A stretch of DNA of 53,450 nt from Stentor coeruleus (lineage: Eukaryota; Ciliophora; Heterotrichea; Heterotrichida; Stentoridae). Positions 50,063-53,450 of this stretch are shown here, piece by piece. The notes beneath the pieces are model-generated. The model saw nothing but the letters and a program-made list of their open reading frames with translations. It ran no database searches and had not been told where the DNA came from. The position numbers and the translations under genes are program-made. Positions within the stretch are counted from its first letter, which is position 1, and each line of letters starts with the position of its first letter. The stretch covers positions 1 through 53,450 of the forward strand of contig MPUH01000453.1 in the NCBI GenBank assembly GCA_001970955.1. Direction: 5' to 3'.

Positions 50063-50817
50063 AGACTTATTAATAAAATTCTTATTCTACGTGTTTGATT
50101 TGGATATACAATAATTTTTTTTTTATTTGTATAATGTTTTGGTAGAATTTTTTATTAAGATATTGTTACAACAAATTTATGGTAAAATAAATAGAATATA
50201 TAGGAAATCAAAGAGAAGATATTTAAAGTTTTTAAAAAGATGAAGATGGAGATTTTATTGAATCTTAAGAGATTATTATAAGTTGCTAGCTTTGAGAAGT
50301 GTTGATATTTAAAATTGTTAGCTTGAAGATGTGATGATTATGAGTAAAATAGTTTGCGGATGTAATATTTTATTTACAAAGTTTATAGTTTAGATGGAAA
50401 ATTCGATATTTCTATGAAAATTGTGTTTGGATTTTTCTTAAGTGTGTAAGGTTATAAGGCTATAGTTTACTTATAAAAATGCTTAAATTTGGAGATGGCA
50501 AAATTTATCATATGATTTTTTTGTTTTTTAGTAAATTTAATTTTTATTAAGAATATAGTATAAGGTTATTAAAGCATCTAATTGTATAGTTTATTAAAGC
50601 AGAAGAGATGATATGAATTTATAAGGTTTAGAAAGTAATTTATTAGAATCTCTATTATAATCAGTTATGAGTGATATTAATATTTATTTTTTTCTTCTAT
50701 ATGATTGAATTTATATGAAAATTTCTTTATTAAGCTATATTTTGATTATCTATAAAATTGTATTATATATTAACTCAGATGTATGTTTAAGATTATGAAA
50801 GTTGTTGGAATTAGAAA
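50063..50817. promoter_or_regulatory. Divergent intergenic region
   Basis: 755 nt between the divergent histidine-kinase-like and ANKRD13 genes. AT-rich; nothing specific seen. Confidence 0.4.
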
Positions 50818-52347
50818 ATGGATTTTGTTGATAGCGACATGAGCTTAAGCTCTGCTGACTGGGATTGGACTATGGATGAATATGCAGTTGTACAACAGAG
50901 AAATAGTTTAAATATAGACAGTCCTTCGCCTTCTCCAACAAAGCAACTATCCGAAACGAAGCTTTTCGATTCTTTACAAGTGAAATCTTCATCCCAGCTG
51001 TCATTCTCCAAAGATCTAGAAGAACTCATATCAACACACAAATATTACTTCCACTATTTAGTTTTCACATGCCAAATTGCCTCAATTTCCCAATTCCTTC
51101 ATTTATGTCCTTTGAATTTAGATATCATCATCAACTATCAAGACCATCAAGGAAATAGTCCTTTATTCCTTGCCATAAAGCTTTGTAGTATTTCTCGTGA
51201 GTATCTTTCTCTAGTAAGAATTCTCATTGAGCATGGAGCTGATATACATCAAAAAGACGTTAATGGATGGACTATGATTGATGAAGCTGTCTCACAAAAA
51301 AACCGCGAGCTAGTCTCTGTGCTTTTTGAGTATCTTTATATAGAAAAGCTCATTTCTTGGGAAAAAAACAGAAAAACTGCTCAAACTTTCTTAACGGCTC
51401 TACCAAATTTTTATGTTGAAATCAAATGGGAATTCAGTTCTAACGTCATTCCATTAGTATCAAAAATCGGCCCTCATGATACTTGTAAATTATGGAAGAT
51501 CGGGGATAAACTACGTTTTGACAGCACTTTGGTGGGCTGGAAGAATTTTAGATGCAAACGAAGGAATATTTCTTTGATATTTGATGAGGAACTTTATATA
51601 GTAAATCATTCGAAAAAAATTATAGTCAATCCACTTGAAAAATTGGATAATGATGAAACTAATGAGGTTATTAATGATATTATGAGCTCTGAACCAGTAC
51701 AAGGGAATTTGTCATTGCTTGGGCATAGTGTGACTGAGGTTAATAATTGGAGAGGTAATGCGAAGAATAAAACTATAGGGAAATGGAAGGCTTTTAAGCA
51801 TAAAATACAATTTAGGACACATGTTACTGTAGTTAAAAAAGGAAAAAGAGCTGAAGTGCCGAAGGATTACTTTAAAGATGAGACTGGGAAGCTACCGAAA
51901 CCTATTTTTAAAGCTAAGCGGGGAAAGAGAAGGCATAAAACTCAGCCAACTTTTAAGAAAATTCAGGAAAACGCTGTAAGCAATGTGAAAAACAATACAG
52001 TGTTTTGTTGGCTGTGCTATAATTTCCCTATTAAAATCAGCGAACTTCTTTCAGTTCTTGAAGTAATAAAAAGTGCTAATAAATCTCTTGAAAGACTTTA
52101 TGAGTTCCTAGAAAATGAAGGCATTGCGACTTTACTTCCTGAGAACTCTTTTCCTATAAAAATTGAAGTCCCGATAACTTTGGGTATTACCGCAAAGGCA
52201 ACATTTTTAAATTTCGTAGAAATCAATGACAACACTAATTTTAGTATGTTTGAGATACCTGATTACACTAGGGTCTCTAGGAGAATAGGGCAAAAAACTC
52301 TTACTTCACCTAAAAAAAGACTCCTTTTTACTAATCTTGTTGCATAG
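50818..52347 (+). CDS. ANKRD13-family ankyrin protein
   Basis: 509 residues. Two to three ankyrin repeats are at about 80-180: YQDHQGNSPLFLAIKLCSIS, RILIEHGADIHQKDVNGWTM. The family-specific domain follows: ALPNFYVEIKWEFSSNVIPL, IGPHDTCKLWKIGDKLRFDS, TLVGWKNFRCKRRNISLIF, closely matching the animal ANKRD13 pattern. A late segment, VPITLGITAKATFLNFVEI, matches the conserved C-terminal block. Animal ANKRD13A/B/D bind ubiquitinated cargo through C-terminal UIMs and ANKRD13C acts as an ER chaperone for receptors. No UIM is visible here, so the ANKRD13C-type role is the better guess. Confidence 0.9.
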   Translation: MDFVDSDMSLSSADWDWTMDEYAVVQQRNSLNIDSPSPSPTKQLSETKLFDSLQVKSSSQLSFSKDLEELISTHKYYFHYLVFTCQIASISQFLHLCPLNLDIIINYQDHQGNSPLFLAIKLCSISREYLSLVRILIEHGADIHQKDVNGWTMIDEAVSQKNRELVSVLFEYLYIEKLISWEKNRKTAQTFLTALPNFYVEIKWEFSSNVIPLVSKIGPHDTCKLWKIGDKLRFDSTLVGWKNFRCKRRNISLIFDEELYIVNHSKKIIVNPLEKLDNDETNEVINDIMSSEPVQGNLSLLGHSVTEVNNWRGNAKNKTIGKWKAFKHKIQFRTHVTVVKKGKRAEVPKDYFKDETGKLPKPIFKAKRGKRRHKTQPTFKKIQENAVSNVKNNTVFCWLCYNFPIKISELLSVLEVIKSANKSLERLYEFLENEGIATLLPENSFPIKIEVPITLGITAKATFLNFVEINDNTNFSMFEIPDYTRVSRRIGQKTLTSPKKRLLFTNLVA

Positions 52348-52565
52348 AATAGCCCAAGGTAGAATATTAATTATATATTGTAAATGCATGATAGATTTAA
52401 TACAATTTTTATGGAAAAATACCTAATATGATGCATTGAGCGATAATTCATCTATCTAATCTAATTTTATGGAAAGCAAAATTTTGTATTAGTCAAATAT
52501 TTTTTTAGATAGATAATTTACATAGAAACTATCAAGGTTTAGATTTGGAATTGAAATGCATATAA

Positions 52566-52892
52566 ATGGATAAAAATACCTCAAGACTTACAAGAGCTTC
52601 TTCACTTAGAATGAATATGATAGTGTCTAGAAAGAGTATAAAAGCTCCTGTCCAGCTTAAAAAGTTCTCTACGAGGATTAATTTAGATGATTTAGTGGTT
52701 AGACCTAACTTTCTAATCCCTATCTACTCGCCTGCACCCAAAATTTCGAAGCTTTTGACTGATTATATCAACTCTCCTACACCACCGAAAATTATGTCGA
52801 ACAAACTTAATCTTATTTTGCCAAAGAGGAAAAGCTTAAGGCTTCCAATCCTTTTATCTAAAAGGACTCCTCGTGTTTTTAATAACATATAA
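52566..52892 (+). CDS. Small basic unknown protein
   Basis: 108 residues, MDKNTSRLTRASSLRMNMIV onward, strongly basic, with Pro-rich stretches (PIYSPAPKISKLL, SPTPPKIMSNKL) and a basic end (LPKRKSLRLPILLSKRTPRV). No family or domain is recognised. An unbroken frame with many Ser, Pro, Arg and few Phe/Tyr/Asn codons contrasts with the AT-rich spacers and supports a real gene. It starts 219 nt after the ANKRD13 stop on the same strand. It looks disordered. Confidence 0.55.
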   Translation: MDKNTSRLTRASSLRMNMIVSRKSIKAPVQLKKFSTRINLDDLVVRPNFLIPIYSPAPKISKLLTDYINSPTPPKIMSNKLNLILPKRKSLRLPILLSKRTPRVFNNI

Positions 52893-53450
52893 TATAAACC
52901 TAAATAAAAAAAATTATATCATGGTTTAGCCTATACAGTAAGTTAATACTGAAAATGAATTAATCTGAATATAATCATAAAATAAATAATGTATAGTTTT
53001 CTTTTAGTATAAGCTATTCGAAGTATCTTTAGTTTGTTGCTTTATTACTAGTAAAATTACTCTAGTATTTATTCCCTTAAATTATTATTATTTATTATGA
53101 TATTTATTTTATAGTAAGATTAGATAACTATTGATATATATTTTTTATAAAATTAATGATTTTTTAGAGCTTATGCCTTAGAAGTTGATATTTTTACCTT
53201 ATGATTTTAAGCTGAATGCATTTTATTGTATATATGCCACCCTAAATGATATGTGCTTTCAAGATATACTAGAAGCTATCAACAATTAACTAACTTATTT
53301 GATTTTTTGGAATTATTACATGAATTAAATTACTTTAACTAGAAAAGTCATTCATTCAAACCTTTAAATATCCAAATAAAATTTATCTTATTGTTTAGCT
53401 TTATTTATCACACTTTTTATTCTCATACAGCAAAAGTTCAACTCATATAT
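52893..53450. other. AT-rich right end, nothing recognised
   Basis: 558 nt without an open frame of note. No telomere-like repeat is present at either window edge. Confidence 0.4.

Noticed and set aside
1..53450. tRNA, rRNA genes and CRISPR arrays
   Set aside because: I found no tRNA-like T-loop and acceptor combination, no rRNA sequence and no regularly spaced repeats; a covariance search would be needed to exclude tRNAs fully.

Overview
The window looks like macronuclear DNA of a heterotrich ciliate close to Stentor. The evidence is internal. Five introns can be placed with confidence; all are exactly 15 nt and share GT at 1-2, T9-A10 and AG at 14-15. The genes are dense, intron-poor and AT-rich, with very short spacers, and they read in the standard code. 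Every gene I accept ends in TAA or TAG, none in TGA, and no accepted frame needs TGA as a sense codon. That argues against Blepharisma, which reads TGA as Trp. The gene content is typically ciliate: calcium-dependent kinase, tubulin ligase and tubulin carboxypeptidase, kinesin-8, cyclic-nucleotide phosphodiesterase, RING-CH proteins and a histidine-kinase-like membrane protein.

Layout. 1-3868 is a decayed, repeat-rich left end: an inverted repeat, an EF-hand fossil, a 79-bp tandem repeat, a Cys-rich small gene, a gene broken by a 121-bp duplication, and a degenerate gene. 3869-12835 holds epsin, a C2-like coiled-coil protein, a Cdh1/Fizzy-related APC/C activator, an AGC kinase, an unknown repeat protein and a RING-CH membrane protein. 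12836-15201 is a gene-poor stretch with gene fossils, including a partial copy of the adjacent CDPK. 15202-25290 holds the CDPK, a TTLL3-like ligase with a broken frame, three small membrane or mitochondrial-type proteins, a cytosolic carboxypeptidase and a 7-TM protein. 26251-34148 holds a coiled-coil RING protein, an ankyrin-DHHC acyltransferase (one gene with two introns), an FHA-RINGv-FHA protein with an 11-nt first coding exon, pirin and an ELMO-domain protein. 35191-53450 holds a MYB protein, a PDE, a casein kinase 1 with a CaaX end, an unknown protein, SCAPER, kinesin-8, a histidine-kinase-like protein, an ANKRD13 protein and a small basic protein.

Genes lie on both strands without operons; one convergent pair has stop codons 1 nt apart. 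Several encode parts of common systems: microtubule modification and transport (TTLL, CCP, kinesin-8), calcium, cAMP and phospho-signalling (CDPK, PDE, AGC kinase, CK1, FHA), membrane traffic and lipidation (epsin, ELMOD, DHHC, SCAPER), and ubiquitin control (Cdh1, two RING-CH proteins, a RING protein). I infer no functional linkage from gene order.

Assembly quality matters here. Three single-N joins at 21525, 28770 and 40988 are each flanked by near-identical sequence, which indicates overlapping contig ends that were not merged. Two further tandem duplications, in the genes at 1567 and 26251, break frames that become intact when one copy is removed.
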